The translations under genes were made by a program, and so were the position numbers. From Kutzneria buriramensis (lineage in GTDB: Bacteria > Actinomycetota > Actinomycetes > Mycobacteriales > Pseudonocardiaceae), in the NCBI RefSeq assembly GCF_043575855.1, contig NZ_CP144375.1, forward strand, positions 1,984,001-2,048,000: a stretch of 64,000 nucleotides of DNA. The letters are read 5' to 3'. The notes beneath the pieces were generated by a model that saw only the letters and a list, made by a program, of their open reading frames with translations, searched no databases and was not told the DNA's origin. This document shows, piece after piece, positions 16,574 to 25,503 of this stretch (position 1 is the first letter of the stretch; the number at the start of each line of letters is the position of its first letter).

Positions 16574-16589
16574 CCACTCTTTCGAGTGG
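16574..16589. promoter_or_regulatory. Inverted repeat between MFS and GlxA-type regulator
   Basis: CCACTC-TTTC-GAGTGG, two perfect 6-bp arms 4 nt apart, lies midway in the 72-bp divergent gap. It is a candidate operator serving both promoters. A TATGTG -10-like hexamer for the regulator follows at 16602-16607. Confidence 0.4.
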
Positions 16590-16620
16590 CCCGGGGGTCA
16601 CTATGTGCAAGAATCGGGCC

Positions 16621-17607
16621 ATGCTGATAGAGAAGGCGGCGACGCATCGGGTGGTGGTCCTCGCGCTGGACGGCGTCGTGGCCTTCGACATGAGCATCGC
16701 GTCCCGGGTGTTCACCTCGGCGTCGCTGGCCTCGGGCCGGCCGCTGTACGAGACGCTGACCTGCACGCTCGACGGCGGCCCGGTCCGCACGACCGCCGGC
16801 TTCAGCCTGCTCCCCGACCACGGCCCGGAGATCCTCGCGACCGCCGACACGCTGGTCATCCCCGGCCCGTACGAGGGCCCGCTGATGGAGACGCGCGTGC
16901 TGCCGCCGGAGCTCAAGGCGGCTCTGGACACCGTGCCGGCGCACACCCGCTGGGTGTCGATCTGCACGGGCGCGTTCGTGCTCGCGGCCGCCGGCCTGCT
17001 GGACGGCCGCACCGCGACCACCCACTGGATCCACGCCGACGACCTCGCCGAACTGCACCCGAACGTGCGCGTCAACCCGGACGTGCTGTTCGTCGACGAC
17101 GGCAAGGTGCTGACCTCGGCCGGCGCTGCCGCCGGCATCGACCTGTGCCTGCACATCGTCCGCACCGACCACGGCAGCGAGGTCGCCAACCACGCGGCGC
17201 GTCGGGTGGTCGTGCCGGCATGGCGGGACGGCGGGCAGCGGCAATTCATCGAACGGCCGGTGCCGCAGGTCGCCGACGCCGGCACGTCGGCGACCCGCCA
17301 GTGGATGTCCGAGCACCTGGACCAGCCGGTCGACCTGCGCCGGCTGGCCGGGCACGCCCAGATGAGCGTGCGCACCTTCACCCGCCGGTTCCGCGAGGAG
17401 ACCGGCCTCAGCCCCGGCCAGTGGCTGCTGCGCGAGCGCGTGGAACGGGCCCGGCAGCTGCTGGAGTCCACCGACCTGTCGGTCGAGCGGATCGCCCGCG
17501 ACGCCGGCTTCGGCACCACCGCCTCGCTGCGCCAGCACCTGTCAGCGGCTGTGGGTGTCTCACCGTTGGCCTACCGAAAGAGCTTCACTTGCCAGCGTCC
17601 TATTTGA
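16621..17607 (+). CDS. GlxA-family transcriptional regulator (DJ-1/PfpI + AraC HTH)
   Basis: A 328-residue protein. Residues 8-175 form a DJ-1/PfpI-like domain with the nucleophile-elbow sequence SICTGAFVLAAAGLLDGR. Residues 220-325 form two AraC-type helix-turn-helices (RLAGHAQMSVRTFTRRF and IARDAGFGTTASLRQHL). It is a DNA-binding regulator, probably ligand-sensing through the first domain. It is divergent from the MFS transporter, its likely target. ATG 16621 is chosen; an in-frame ATG at 16602 would add six residues. Its last 8 bp overlap the converging SDR gene. Confidence 0.88.
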   Translation: MLIEKAATHRVVVLALDGVVAFDMSIASRVFTSASLASGRPLYETLTCTLDGGPVRTTAGFSLLPDHGPEILATADTLVIPGPYEGPLMETRVLPPELKAALDTVPAHTRWVSICTGAFVLAAAGLLDGRTATTHWIHADDLAELHPNVRVNPDVLFVDDGKVLTSAGAAAGIDLCLHIVRTDHGSEVANHAARRVVVPAWRDGGQRQFIERPVPQVADAGTSATRQWMSEHLDQPVDLRRLAGHAQMSVRTFTRRFREETGLSPGQWLLRERVERARQLLESTDLSVERIARDAGFGTTASLRQHLSAAVGVSPLAYRKSFTCQRPI

Positions 17608-18307
17608 ATGGGTCCTGCCCGACCGGCCTGATCACGATCTCGTTGACGTCCACAGTGGACGGCTGGGCCAGCGCGTAGAGCACCGCCCGGGCGATGTCGG
17701 CGGGCTCCAGCTTCGGATCGGCCTTGCGGTCGGCCGGGATCGCCTCGGTGTCGACCAGGCCCGGCTGGATGATCGTCACGCGCACGCCGGTGCCGACGCA
17801 TTCGGCGCGGATCGCCTGCGCCAGGCCGGTGACGGCCCACTTCGTCGCCGAGTACAGGCTGCCGGGCCGCACGCCGCGGCCGGACGCGGAGCCGGTGAGC
17901 ACCAGGTGCCCGCCGCTGCGGACCAGCGCCGGCAGCGCGGCGCGGGCGGTGTAGGCGGGGCCGCACACATTGGTGACGACCATTTCCCGCCACCGCGAAG
18001 GATCCTCGCCGCCGGTCCCGAGAAACGAGGTGCCCACACTGCTGCCGGCGTTGGCGAACACGGCGTCGAGGCGGCCGAACGTCGCCTCGACGTGCTCCAC
18101 CGCACCGCTGACCGAGTCCCAGTCGCCGACGTCACACGGCAGGGCCAGCACCCGGTCGGGGCCGCCGAGGGAAGCGGCGAAGTCGGTCAGCCGGTCGACG
18201 CCGCGGGCGGTCAGGACCAGGCGGTATCCCGCCCGCGCGGCGGCGGCCGCGGTGGCGGCGCCCAGCCCGCTGGAGCCGCCGGTGATCAGCAGCACTGGAT
18301 CGTTCAT
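17600..18307 (-). CDS. Short-chain dehydrogenase/reductase
   Basis: A 235-residue classical SDR. The cofactor site reads GGSSGLGAAT near the N-terminus, with NAG in FANAGSS, the catalytic Ser in TGSASG, and Tyr/Lys in YSATK. The nucleotide preference is not clear. The start at ATG 18307 has GGGTGGG just upstream; a GTG three codons earlier is possible. It converges on the GlxA-type regulator (8-bp overlap) and is divergent from the ArsP-like permease. The substrate cannot be inferred. Confidence 0.88.
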   Translation of the reverse strand: MNDPVLLITGGSSGLGAATAAAAARAGYRLVLTARGVDRLTDFAASLGGPDRVLALPCDVGDWDSVSGAVEHVEATFGRLDAVFANAGSSVGTSFLGTGGEDPSRWREMVVTNVCGPAYTARAALPALVRSGGHLVLTGSASGRGVRPGSLYSATKWAVTGLAQAIRAECVGTGVRVTIIQPGLVDTEAIPADRKADPKLEPADIARAVLYALAQPSTVDVNEIVIRPVGQDPFK

Positions 18308-18343
18308 GAAGCCCACCCTAGAGGTTCACCCCACTGGCGAAAT

Positions 18344-18362
18344 TACCCCCAGGGGGTATGCT
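18344..18362 (+). promoter_or_regulatory. CsoR/CstR-type operator overlapping -10 of a leaderless promoter
   Basis: The palindrome TACCCCC-A-GGGGGTA (18344-18358) is of the G-tract type bound by CsoR-family repressors that sense copper, nickel or persulfide. It overlaps a -10 TATGCT (18357-18362) that ends 6 nt before the permease ATG at 18369, so the mRNA is probably leaderless. Repression by promoter occlusion is implied. No CsoR gene is present in the window. Confidence 0.7.
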
Positions 18363-18368
18363 CGCCGC

Positions 18369-19508
18369 ATGTTCATCGTGGATGCGTTGGCCATGGCGGG
18401 CTCCATGACGTGGGAGATACTCTGGGCGCTGATCCTGGGTTTCGCCCTGTCGGCGGTGGTACAGGCGGTGGTGCGACGGTCCACTGTGGTCAGACTGCTC
18501 GGCGACGACTCGCCCCGGTCGCTGACCATCGCGGCCGGCCTCGGCGCCGCGTCCTCCTCGTGCTCGTACGCCGCGGTCGCGCTGGCCCGCGCCCTGTTCC
18601 GCAAGGGCGCGAACTTCACCGCCGCGATGGCGTTCGAGATCGCCTCCACCAACCTGGTGGTGGAGCTGGGCGTGATCCTGGCGCTGCTGCTGGGCTGGCA
18701 GTTCACGGTGGCCGAGTTCGTCGGCGGCCCGATCATGATCGTGCTGCTCGCCCTGCTGTTCCGGCTGTTCCTGCGCTCGCAGCTCGTCGCCAAGGCGCGC
18801 GAGCAGGCCGACAAGGGCATCGCCGGCTCGATGGAGGGCCACGCGGCGATGGACATGTCGCTCAACGGCCGGAAGTTGTTGTCCCGTGAGGGTTTCACCG
18901 CGGTCTCGCACGTGTTCGTGATGGAGTGGGCGGCGATCCTGCGGGACCTGGTCATCGGCCTGCTGATCGCCGGGGCGGTCGCGGCCTGGGTGCCCGACGA
19001 CTTCTGGCGCGGCTTCTTCCTGGCCGGGCACCCGGTGCTGAGCGCGATCTGGGGGCCGATCATCGGCCCGGTGGTGGCGATCCTCAGCTTCGTCTGCTCC
19101 ATCGGCAACGTGCCGCTGGCGGCGGTGCTGTGGACCGGCGGCATCAGCTTCGGCGGCGTGGTCGCGTTCGTCTTCGCGGACCTGATGATCCTGCCGATCC
19201 TCACCATCTACCGGAAGTACTACGGCACCCGGATGGCGCTGCTGGTGTTCGGCACCTTCTATGCCGCCGCGGTCGGCGCCGGTTACCTGGTGGAGCTGCT
19301 GTTCGGCGTCACCGGCCTGACCCCGACCGACCGCTCGGCGCGGGTGGTCGAGGCCGGCATCTCGTGGAACTACACGACATGGCTGAACATCGTGTTCCTG
19401 GCGCTCGGGGCGGTGCTGGTGGTCCGGTTCTTCCGCAGCGGCGGCCGGGACATGCTGCGCATGATGGGCGGCGCGCCCGACGACCACGCCGATCACCACC
19501 ACATGTGA
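18369..19508 (+). CDS. ArsP/DUF318-family permease
   Basis: A 379-residue integral membrane protein of the ArsP-like permease family (PF03773 type). The segment GLGAASSSCSYAAVALAR holds the conserved Ser/Cys-rich membrane motif, and a related SFVCSIGNVPLAAVLW motif lies in the second half. A hydrophilic loop of about 45 residues separates the halves. The C-terminus DDHADHHHM looks metal-binding. Some relatives export organoarsenicals. The CsoR-type operator immediately upstream suggests response to a soft metal or reactive sulfur instead (inference). Confidence 0.85.
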   Translation: MFIVDALAMAGSMTWEILWALILGFALSAVVQAVVRRSTVVRLLGDDSPRSLTIAAGLGAASSSCSYAAVALARALFRKGANFTAAMAFEIASTNLVVELGVILALLLGWQFTVAEFVGGPIMIVLLALLFRLFLRSQLVAKAREQADKGIAGSMEGHAAMDMSLNGRKLLSREGFTAVSHVFVMEWAAILRDLVIGLLIAGAVAAWVPDDFWRGFFLAGHPVLSAIWGPIIGPVVAILSFVCSIGNVPLAAVLWTGGISFGGVVAFVFADLMILPILTIYRKYYGTRMALLVFGTFYAAAVGAGYLVELLFGVTGLTPTDRSARVVEAGISWNYTTWLNIVFLALGAVLVVRFFRSGGRDMLRMMGGAPDDHADHHHM

Positions 19509-19559
19509 CCTCCGTCGGTCCCGGGATTACCCCGCGGTAGGGCGGCGTTGCACGTTGAC

Positions 19560-20558
19560 GTGACCGACGTGCCTCTCTCCGTGCTCGACCTCGCCCCCGT
19601 GTCGCAGGGCTCGACCAGCGCCCAGGCGCTCCAGAACACCCTCGACCTGGCCCGCCACGCCGAACGCCTCGGCTATCACCGGTACTGGCTGGCCGAGCAC
19701 CACAACATGCCGGGCATCGCCAGCTCGGCGCCGGCGGTGCTGATCGGCCAGGTGGCCGCGGCGACGAGCACGATCCGGGTCGGCTCCGGCGGCGTCATGC
19801 TGCCCAACCACCCGCCGCTGGTGGTGGCCGAGCAGTTCGGCACGCTGGAGGCGTTCCACCCCGGCCGCATCGACCTGGGCATCGGCCGCGCGCCCGGCAC
19901 CGACGGCGTCACCGCGCAGGCGCTGCGCCGCAGCACCGCGCCGCTGTCCGCGGACGACTTCCCGCAGCAGCTGGCCGAGCTGCTGCACTACTTCGAGCAG
20001 CCGACGGCCGACCAGAAGGTCATCGCCGTGAACGCGCCCGGCAACCAGCCTCCGCTGTGGCTGCTGGGGTCGTCCGGCTACAGCGCGCAGGTGGCCGGTC
20101 TGATGGGCATTCCGTTCGCGTTCGCCCACCACTTCAGCGCCGAGAACACCCTGCCGGCGCTCGCCCTCTACCGCGACGCCTTCCGGCCGTCGGCCGTGCT
20201 GGACAAGCCGTACGCGATGGTCGCCGCCGCGGTCGTCGCCGCCGATGACGACGAGCACGCCCGGTACCTGGCCGGGCCGAGCGGGCTGTCGTTCCTGCGG
20301 CTGCGCAGCGGCAAGCCGGGGCTCTTCCCGTCGCCGGAGGAGGCGGCCGCCTACGAGTACAGCGACCTGGAGCGGTTGTTCATCGAGGACCGGGCCCGGT
20401 CGATGATCATCGGCGGCCCGGACACGGTGGCGAAGGGCGTCGAGGAGCTGCTGGAGAAGACCCAGGCCGACGAGCTGATGGTCACCACCATGCTGCACGA
20501 CCACAACGACCGGCTGCGCTCTTACGAATTGCTGACAAAAGCCGTTCGCGGTTCGTAA
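19560..20558 (+). CDS. LLM-class flavin-dependent oxidoreductase
   Basis: A 332-residue luciferase-like monooxygenase. Early strands read SVLDLAPV and GYHRYWLAEHHN, the hallmark of the subgroup that includes YhbW/alkanal monooxygenase-like proteins, followed by GSGGVMLPNHPPLVVAEQF and DLGIGRAPG. FMN-dependent oxidation of an unknown substrate is expected. GTG 19560 is chosen because family members begin close to the first beta strand; TTG 19548 is an alternative. It stands between a permease and an NDH-2 gene without obvious coupling. Confidence 0.85.
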   Translation: MTDVPLSVLDLAPVSQGSTSAQALQNTLDLARHAERLGYHRYWLAEHHNMPGIASSAPAVLIGQVAAATSTIRVGSGGVMLPNHPPLVVAEQFGTLEAFHPGRIDLGIGRAPGTDGVTAQALRRSTAPLSADDFPQQLAELLHYFEQPTADQKVIAVNAPGNQPPLWLLGSSGYSAQVAGLMGIPFAFAHHFSAENTLPALALYRDAFRPSAVLDKPYAMVAAAVVAADDDEHARYLAGPSGLSFLRLRSGKPGLFPSPEEAAAYEYSDLERLFIEDRARSMIIGGPDTVAKGVEELLEKTQADELMVTTMLHDHNDRLRSYELLTKAVRGS

Positions 20559-20593
20559 GCGCCGATCGGATTGCCCCGCCCCCCGACAGCGCG

Positions 20594-22291
20594 ATGGGAT
20601 TGAACTTCCAGAAGTCCTTTCGCGTAATCCCGGGGGTGCGCATGACGCTCGGATGGGGCGCGGTCGCCGGGCTGGTGGCCGCGCTGCCGGTCGGCGTGCT
20701 GATGGCCACGCAGCACATGGTGGCGGGATTCCCCGGCTGGCTCACGTTCGTCGCATATGCGCTGGTCATCGGCGTGGTGCTGGGGGCCGTCGCGCGCGGC
20801 GCGCGGCAGGGCCTGGCGATGACCGCCTCGGCCGGCGTCCTGCTCGGCACCCTCGGCTGGCTCGTGTACTCGCTGACGGTGGAGCCGCTGGTGCACGGCC
20901 AGCTGCCGACCTGGTCGGCGGCGTCCGCCGCGCGCACGTATCCGGAGCTCGTCGGCGACATCCTGCACGGCGGGCTCACCGGATTCCTGCTGCATTTCCT
21001 GGCCGGCGCCTGGGCGTTGAAGGAACGCGTCCGACAGTGGCCCGAGCAGCGCGCGCGGATTGTCGTGGTGGGCGGCGGGTTCGCCGGCGTGAGCGCCGCG
21101 CAGCGGTTCGAGAAGCTGGTGCTGCGCGGGGCGAAGCTCGATGTGACGCTGGTCAGCGACTCCAACTTCCTGCTGTTCACGCCGATGCTCGCGGAGGTCG
21201 CGTCCGGGGCCCTGGAGCCGGCGCACATCAGCGCCCCGATCCGCTCCGCCGCCGCGCACACCACTTTCCTCTACGGCCGCGTCGACCGGATCGATCCGGC
21301 GGTGCGCGAGGTCGTGCTGGATTCCGGGGAATCCCTGCGCTACGACCATCTCGTGCTCGCCGTCGGCTCCGTGCCGCACACGTTCGGGCTGCCCGGCATC
21401 GACGAGCACTCGTTCCCGTTGAAGAATCTCGCCGACGCCATCGAGCTGCGCAACCACGTGCTGCTCATGCTGGAGGCCGCCGACCGGGAGACCGATCCGC
21501 GCACCCGCCGCGAGCTGCTGACGTTTGTCGTGGCCGGCGCGGGATTCGCCGGCACCGAGACCGTCGCCGAGCTGTTCGACCTCGTGCACGGCGTGTCGCA
21601 CTACTACCCCGGGATCGCCCCCGACGAGCCGCGGTTCGTGCTGGTGCACGCCGGCGAGCGGATCCTGCCCGAGCTGGGGCCAGAGCTCGCGGCGTATTCG
21701 ATGGAACGCCTGGCGGCGCGGGGAATCGAGCACCGGCTGAACATGCGGGTCACCGAGGCCGCCGAGGACCTGGTGCGGTTGGGGAACGACGAGCTGATCC
21801 CCACCCGCACGTTCGTGTGGACCGCCGGCAACAAGCCCACGCCGCTGATCCCCGACCTCGCCACCGACACCTCGCTGCGGGCCATCGGGTTGGAGGACGT
21901 GTGGGCCGTCGGCGACTGCGCGCGGATCCCCGATCCGTTGCGGGAAGGCGAGTTCTACCCGCCCACCGCGCAACATGCTCTCCGCCAGGGCAAGGCCGTC
22001 GCCGACAACGTCGCTCTCGTTGTCGCCGGCCGTTCGCCGCTGGAGTTCCGGTTCCGGACCGTGGGCGTGCTGGTGGCGTTGGGGCATCGGACCGCCGCCG
22101 CCGAGATCCGGGGCCGGCGGTTCGCCGGGCTCGTGGCGTGGCTGCTGTGGCGGGGGATCTACCTGTCCAAGCTGCCTGGAGTGGAGAAGCGACTGCGGGT
22201 GCTGTTCGACTGGACGCTGGATCTGGTGTTCCCCCGGGACATCGTGGTCACGTCGGCCGCGCCGCGCCGCTCGAAGGTGAGGGCACGATGA
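20594..22291 (+). CDS. Type II NADH dehydrogenase with N-terminal membrane domain
   Basis: A 565-residue fusion. Residues 17-145 hold about four hydrophobic helices, including SLTVEPLVHGQLP at 93-105. Residues 156-520 are an NDH-2-like flavoprotein: FAD site VVVGGGFAGVSAAQ, NAD site VVAGAGFAGTE, and the closing WAVGDCA. It likely passes electrons from NAD(P)H to quinone at the membrane. The membrane domain is similar to the repeats of the protein encoded next, whose ATG overlaps this stop (ATGA). ATG 20642 or GTG 20636 are alternative starts that would still keep the membrane domain. Confidence 0.85.
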   Translation: MGLNFQKSFRVIPGVRMTLGWGAVAGLVAALPVGVLMATQHMVAGFPGWLTFVAYALVIGVVLGAVARGARQGLAMTASAGVLLGTLGWLVYSLTVEPLVHGQLPTWSAASAARTYPELVGDILHGGLTGFLLHFLAGAWALKERVRQWPEQRARIVVVGGGFAGVSAAQRFEKLVLRGAKLDVTLVSDSNFLLFTPMLAEVASGALEPAHISAPIRSAAAHTTFLYGRVDRIDPAVREVVLDSGESLRYDHLVLAVGSVPHTFGLPGIDEHSFPLKNLADAIELRNHVLLMLEAADRETDPRTRRELLTFVVAGAGFAGTETVAELFDLVHGVSHYYPGIAPDEPRFVLVHAGERILPELGPELAAYSMERLAARGIEHRLNMRVTEAAEDLVRLGNDELIPTRTFVWTAGNKPTPLIPDLATDTSLRAIGLEDVWAVGDCARIPDPLREGEFYPPTAQHALRQGKAVADNVALVVAGRSPLEFRFRTVGVLVALGHRTAAAEIRGRRFAGLVAWLLWRGIYLSKLPGVEKRLRVLFDWTLDLVFPRDIVVTSAAPRRSKVRAR

Positions 22292-23763
22292 GCGAGCTCG
22301 ACGCGCCGGCCACTGGTATCAGTGAAGAGAAGGCTGGCAGCCCCGTTCCGGCTCCGGCCGAGGCCGACCCGGTCGCGCCGATCCCGGCCGGGTCGATGCG
22401 GGCCCGCGACGCCATGATCTCCGGCGCGCTGGCCGGGCTCGCCGGCGGCGCGGCTTTCGGCGCCACCATGGCGATCCAGGGCCAGCTGGCCACCGCCGCC
22501 TCCATCGTGCACACCGACAACGTGGTCGTGGGTCTGGCCGTGCACATGGTGATCGCCACGATCCTCGGCGCCGGATTCGGGCTGCTGCTGATGGCCCGGC
22601 AGCGGCCGCGAGCCGGCGAGACCGTGTTCTGGGGCCTGATCTACGGCGCGTTCTGGTGGTTCCTCGGCCCGCAAACCTTGTTGCCGCTGCTGCTCGGCAA
22701 GCCGGTTGCCTGGAACCTTGCCGGCGCGCAGGCGTTGCTCCCCAGTCTGATGGGGCATCTGCTGTACGGGGCCGTCACCGGCATCGCGTTCGTTGTGCTC
22801 CAGCAGGACACGGATCCGTTGTGGCACCGGCCGTCCCGCTCCGAGATCCTGCGCGGGCTGGTCGCCGGTCTGGCCATCGGGCTGGCGCTCGGTCTGCCGT
22901 GGGAGGGGCTCATCGCCGGCGCCGGCTACGCGCTGCTGTTCTCGCCGGAAAGCACCGGGCCCGCCCTCATCCGCGGCACCGTCTACGGTTTCGCGTGGTG
23001 GGTCTTCGCCGCGCTGACGGTGGAACCGTTGCTGTTCGACGTAACCCTCGACTGGTCGCAGAAGTCCGCCGCCGCGGATGCCCACCTCATGCCGGCGTAC
23101 GTGCTGCTCGGGGCCGGCGTCGCGGTGCTGTACACATGGCTCGGGCTGCTGGCGAAGGTGCTGTTCACCGACGACATCCGGCTCGTGCGCGCCGACGCCG
23201 CCGGCCGGCGCGGGCTGCTGGCGCTCGGCTACGGCGCCCTGTCCGGCCTCGCCGGCGGCCTGGTGTTCACCGTGGTGATGGTCGCCGTCGGCGAATTCCC
23301 TCTGGTGGCAAGGATGATCGGCTCCCAGTCCCCCGTCGCCGGGTTCGTCGTGCACATGGTGATCGCCCAGATCCTCGGCGTCTCCTACGCCGTGCTGTTC
23401 CGCCGCCGCAGCTTCGACCTGACGTCCGGCATCGGCTGGGGCCTGTCGTACGGCTTCTTCTGGTGGGTGCTGGGCAATCTGACCCTGCTGCCGCTGTTCA
23501 CCGGCACCCCCACCGACTGGAGCGCCGCCGGCATCGCCGCCGGATTCCCTTCCCTCGTCGGACATCTCGCCTACGGCGCGGCGCTGGGCGCCGTCTACCA
23601 CCGGCTCGAGGCGCGCGCCAACCCGTGGTGGCAGACCCGCAGCAAGGCCGCCGCCGAACGCGCCGTCGCCCGCCGCGACCAGATCCGCGGCGCCGCCCCC
23701 GCCATGTGGGTCTTCACGGTGTTGATCGCCCTGATCATCCCCCTCCTCGTGGGCGCCTCTTGA
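22288..23763 (+). CDS. Membrane protein of three related four-helix repeats, unknown function
   Basis: A 491-residue polytopic protein; I do not recognise a characterised family. It contains three internal repeats at about 43-170, 187-290 and 312-440. Repeats 1 and 3 share VHMVIAxILG, a YGxxWWxLG segment, TLLPL, and PSLxGHLxYGAxxG. Repeat 2 keeps YGFAWWVF and LTVEPL, the latter shared exactly with the NADH dehydrogenase membrane domain. The N-terminal 38 residues are Pro/Ala/Glu-rich and cytoplasmic-looking. Coupling to the NDH-2 gene suggests that they form a complex or share a quinone or lipid environment (inference). Confidence 0.8.
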   Translation: MSELDAPATGISEEKAGSPVPAPAEADPVAPIPAGSMRARDAMISGALAGLAGGAAFGATMAIQGQLATAASIVHTDNVVVGLAVHMVIATILGAGFGLLLMARQRPRAGETVFWGLIYGAFWWFLGPQTLLPLLLGKPVAWNLAGAQALLPSLMGHLLYGAVTGIAFVVLQQDTDPLWHRPSRSEILRGLVAGLAIGLALGLPWEGLIAGAGYALLFSPESTGPALIRGTVYGFAWWVFAALTVEPLLFDVTLDWSQKSAAADAHLMPAYVLLGAGVAVLYTWLGLLAKVLFTDDIRLVRADAAGRRGLLALGYGALSGLAGGLVFTVVMVAVGEFPLVARMIGSQSPVAGFVVHMVIAQILGVSYAVLFRRRSFDLTSGIGWGLSYGFFWWVLGNLTLLPLFTGTPTDWSAAGIAAGFPSLVGHLAYGAALGAVYHRLEARANPWWQTRSKAAAERAVARRDQIRGAAPAMWVFTVLIALIIPLLVGAS

Positions 23764-24262
23764 TGTCACATGCTGTCCCCCAGGGCCTGGCACCCCCGCG
23801 GTAGAAACAACCCGCAAAGCTCCGCTTTGACGAGGCCCGTCAAGCATTCGAGGGGTTGTTCTCGGTTCGACCTCGAACTGCCGAGAGGTCTTCGGAGAAG
23901 ATTCCGAATTCCTGCCGTCGGCAGCAGCCCACCATCGAGTGTGATGCGATCGAGTGATTCGACCGGGAAGCGATGAGTGAATCCGAACGGAGTAAGCCCG
24001 AATCTCGCATGCGCTTCCTGGCTGGGCTTCTGCGGGTCCGACGAACTCCGGCACCGACGGAACCTTGATTCCGCGGCATTGCCCCGTCGGCATGGCCACA
24101 ATGCGTCACTGTCGTGTCCGATTTCGACGACCCGCTTGACACGTCGGGATTAGCGATAGCAGCGCGCCGTTGCGCCGATCGGCGGTCCACAGCATTGAAC
24201 GAGGTGGAAGGCTATTGAACGAGAGGGAAAACTCTTTGGCCACACCGCGACATGGGGTCGAG
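23764..24262. other. 500-bp gap at the left edge of the accessory patch
   Basis: No gene is convincing here. The sequence is visibly less G+C-rich than its surroundings and the short open frames do not show codon bias. It contains a consensus -35 TTGACA at 24136-24141 (a weak TAGCAG could be the -10 at 24157-24162), copy 1 of the 45-bp element, and a TTG 24215 in frame with the ArsR-type regulator and preceded by GGTGGAAGG. It probably holds the regulator's promoter and leader. Confidence 0.5.
24175..24239 (+). repeat. Copy 1 of the 45-bp accessory-patch element
   Basis: CCGATCGGCGGTCCACAGCA followed by TTGAACGAGGTGGAAGGCT. The second part is repeated 20 bp on as TTGAACGAGAGGGAAAACT (24215-24233). 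Copies 2 and 3 lie inverted at 25384-25429 and 26680-26724. Together they give the consensus CCGATCGGnGGTCGACAAC then TTGAACnAGnnGGAAAACTC. Confidence 0.65.
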
Positions 24263-25303
24263 ATGACACTGCGGTTGCATTTCACCGCCGACGATCTGGC
24301 GCGTACCCGAATCGCCACCCATCCGCACCCGACCTGGGAACTGGTTCTCAGCCTGGATGCCCTGCGCCACCGCCACGTCCCGTCCAGGCACGCGCTGTGG
24401 CGAACGCCGGCGCTGGAGCGCCTGAACCGCACCCCGCCCAGCCGCCGACACCTCGCCGTGCTGACCGAGCTGAAACCGTTGCACGGCCCCTTCCCGGACT
24501 TCCTCACGCCGTACCAGGACACCGACGACTTCACCGCCGTGCTGGACACCGTGCTCAGCACCCCGGCCAGGCGGCTGGCCATCGAGCTGACGTCGCCCTT
24601 TCTCGACCGAACGCCGTCGGCCGAGATCGGCCGGCTCGCCGCCGGCGATCTCGACGCGGTGCGCGCGCTGCGGGACGCGATGTCCTGGTACCACGACCTG
24701 GTCCTGGCCCCGCACTGGTCCGGCATCGACCGGGCGGTCCGCAACGACCGAACCGTGCGGACCCAGGACATCGCGGCCACAGGTGTCGAGGGACTGCTCA
24801 ACAACCTGTCGGGCTGCTTTCGATGGGCCCCACCCGTCCTGCACGCCGACTTTCCCCATGACCGCGAGATCCAGTTGCGCGGGCGCGGCGTGACGTTCAT
24901 CCCCTCGTACTTCTGCTGGGGCACTCCGGTGCCCTTCGTCGACCCCGAACTCCCCCCGGTGCTGGTCTACCCCATCACCGACGCCTCCGTCAGGGCCGAC
25001 GATCCGACCGCGCTGGCCAGCCTCCTCGGCGGCACCCGAGCACAGGTCCTGTGTGCACTGCGCGTGCCGCGCTCCACCACCGACCTGGCCAGGTGCATTC
25101 ACGCCTCACCTGCCGCCGCCAGCAAGCACGCCACCGTGCTGCGCCAGGCCGGCCTCATCTGCAGCGTCCGGCGCGGCAACGTCGTACGTCACGTCGTGAC
25201 CCCTCTGGGCGAACAACTGCTGGACACCTGCCACCAACAGATCACCAACGGCACGCTGTTCCGCCCGGCCTCCGGGGACCGGCGGTGGCTGTCGGGGGCG
25301 TGA
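24263..25303 (+). CDS. ArsR-type winged-helix transcriptional regulator with N-terminal sensor-like domain
   Basis: A 346-residue protein of an actinobacterial group with a long N-terminal region (1-265, unknown fold, start TLRLHFTADDLARTR) and a C-terminal ArsR-like winged helix. The helix-turn-helix reads TDLARCIHASPAAASKHATVL and is followed by the wing GLICSVRRGNVVRHVVT. It should bind DNA; the ligand is unknown. ATG 24263 fits the usual start of these proteins; TTG 24215 with a good GGTGGAAGG would add 16 residues. Copy 1 of the 45-bp element overlaps its leader, which may be its operator. Confidence 0.75.
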   Translation: MTLRLHFTADDLARTRIATHPHPTWELVLSLDALRHRHVPSRHALWRTPALERLNRTPPSRRHLAVLTELKPLHGPFPDFLTPYQDTDDFTAVLDTVLSTPARRLAIELTSPFLDRTPSAEIGRLAAGDLDAVRALRDAMSWYHDLVLAPHWSGIDRAVRNDRTVRTQDIAATGVEGLLNNLSGCFRWAPPVLHADFPHDREIQLRGRGVTFIPSYFCWGTPVPFVDPELPPVLVYPITDASVRADDPTALASLLGGTRAQVLCALRVPRSTTDLARCIHASPAAASKHATVLRQAGLICSVRRGNVVRHVVTPLGEQLLDTCHQQITNGTLFRPASGDRRWLSGA

Positions 25304-25383
25304 CCGCGCGTCCGCGCCACACGGCTCAGGAACTGACATCCAGCCCGCGCGGGTCCTGCCGCCTTGCCGGGTGACCGCTTCTC

Positions 25384-25429
25384 GCCAACGAGTTTTCCAT
25401 CTCGTTCAACGTTGTCGACCACCGATCGG
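25384..25429 (-). repeat. Copy 2 of the 45-bp accessory-patch element
   Basis: Read on the minus strand it begins CCGATCGGTGGTCGACAACG and continues TTGAACGAGATGGAAAACTC. It has 18 of 20 identities with copy 1 over the TTGAAC half. The arms AACGAG and CTCGTT form a small inverted repeat 8 nt apart. It sits in the gap after the ArsR-type regulator, with no gene starting downstream on its strand. Confidence 0.65.
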
Positions 25430-25503
25430 CCACGCGCCAGTCTGTTGTGGTCGGTCCCGGTGGCAGCGGGGAGCACCGGGGCCGGCGCACCTGACGGCGT
25501 GTC

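Noticed and set aside
25309..25404. Short peptide frame starting at TTG inside copy 2 of the 45-bp element as a RiPP precursor
   Set aside because: Compared with copies 1 and 3 the reading frame is not preserved, substitutions do not favour third positions, and no RiPP-modifying enzyme is near.
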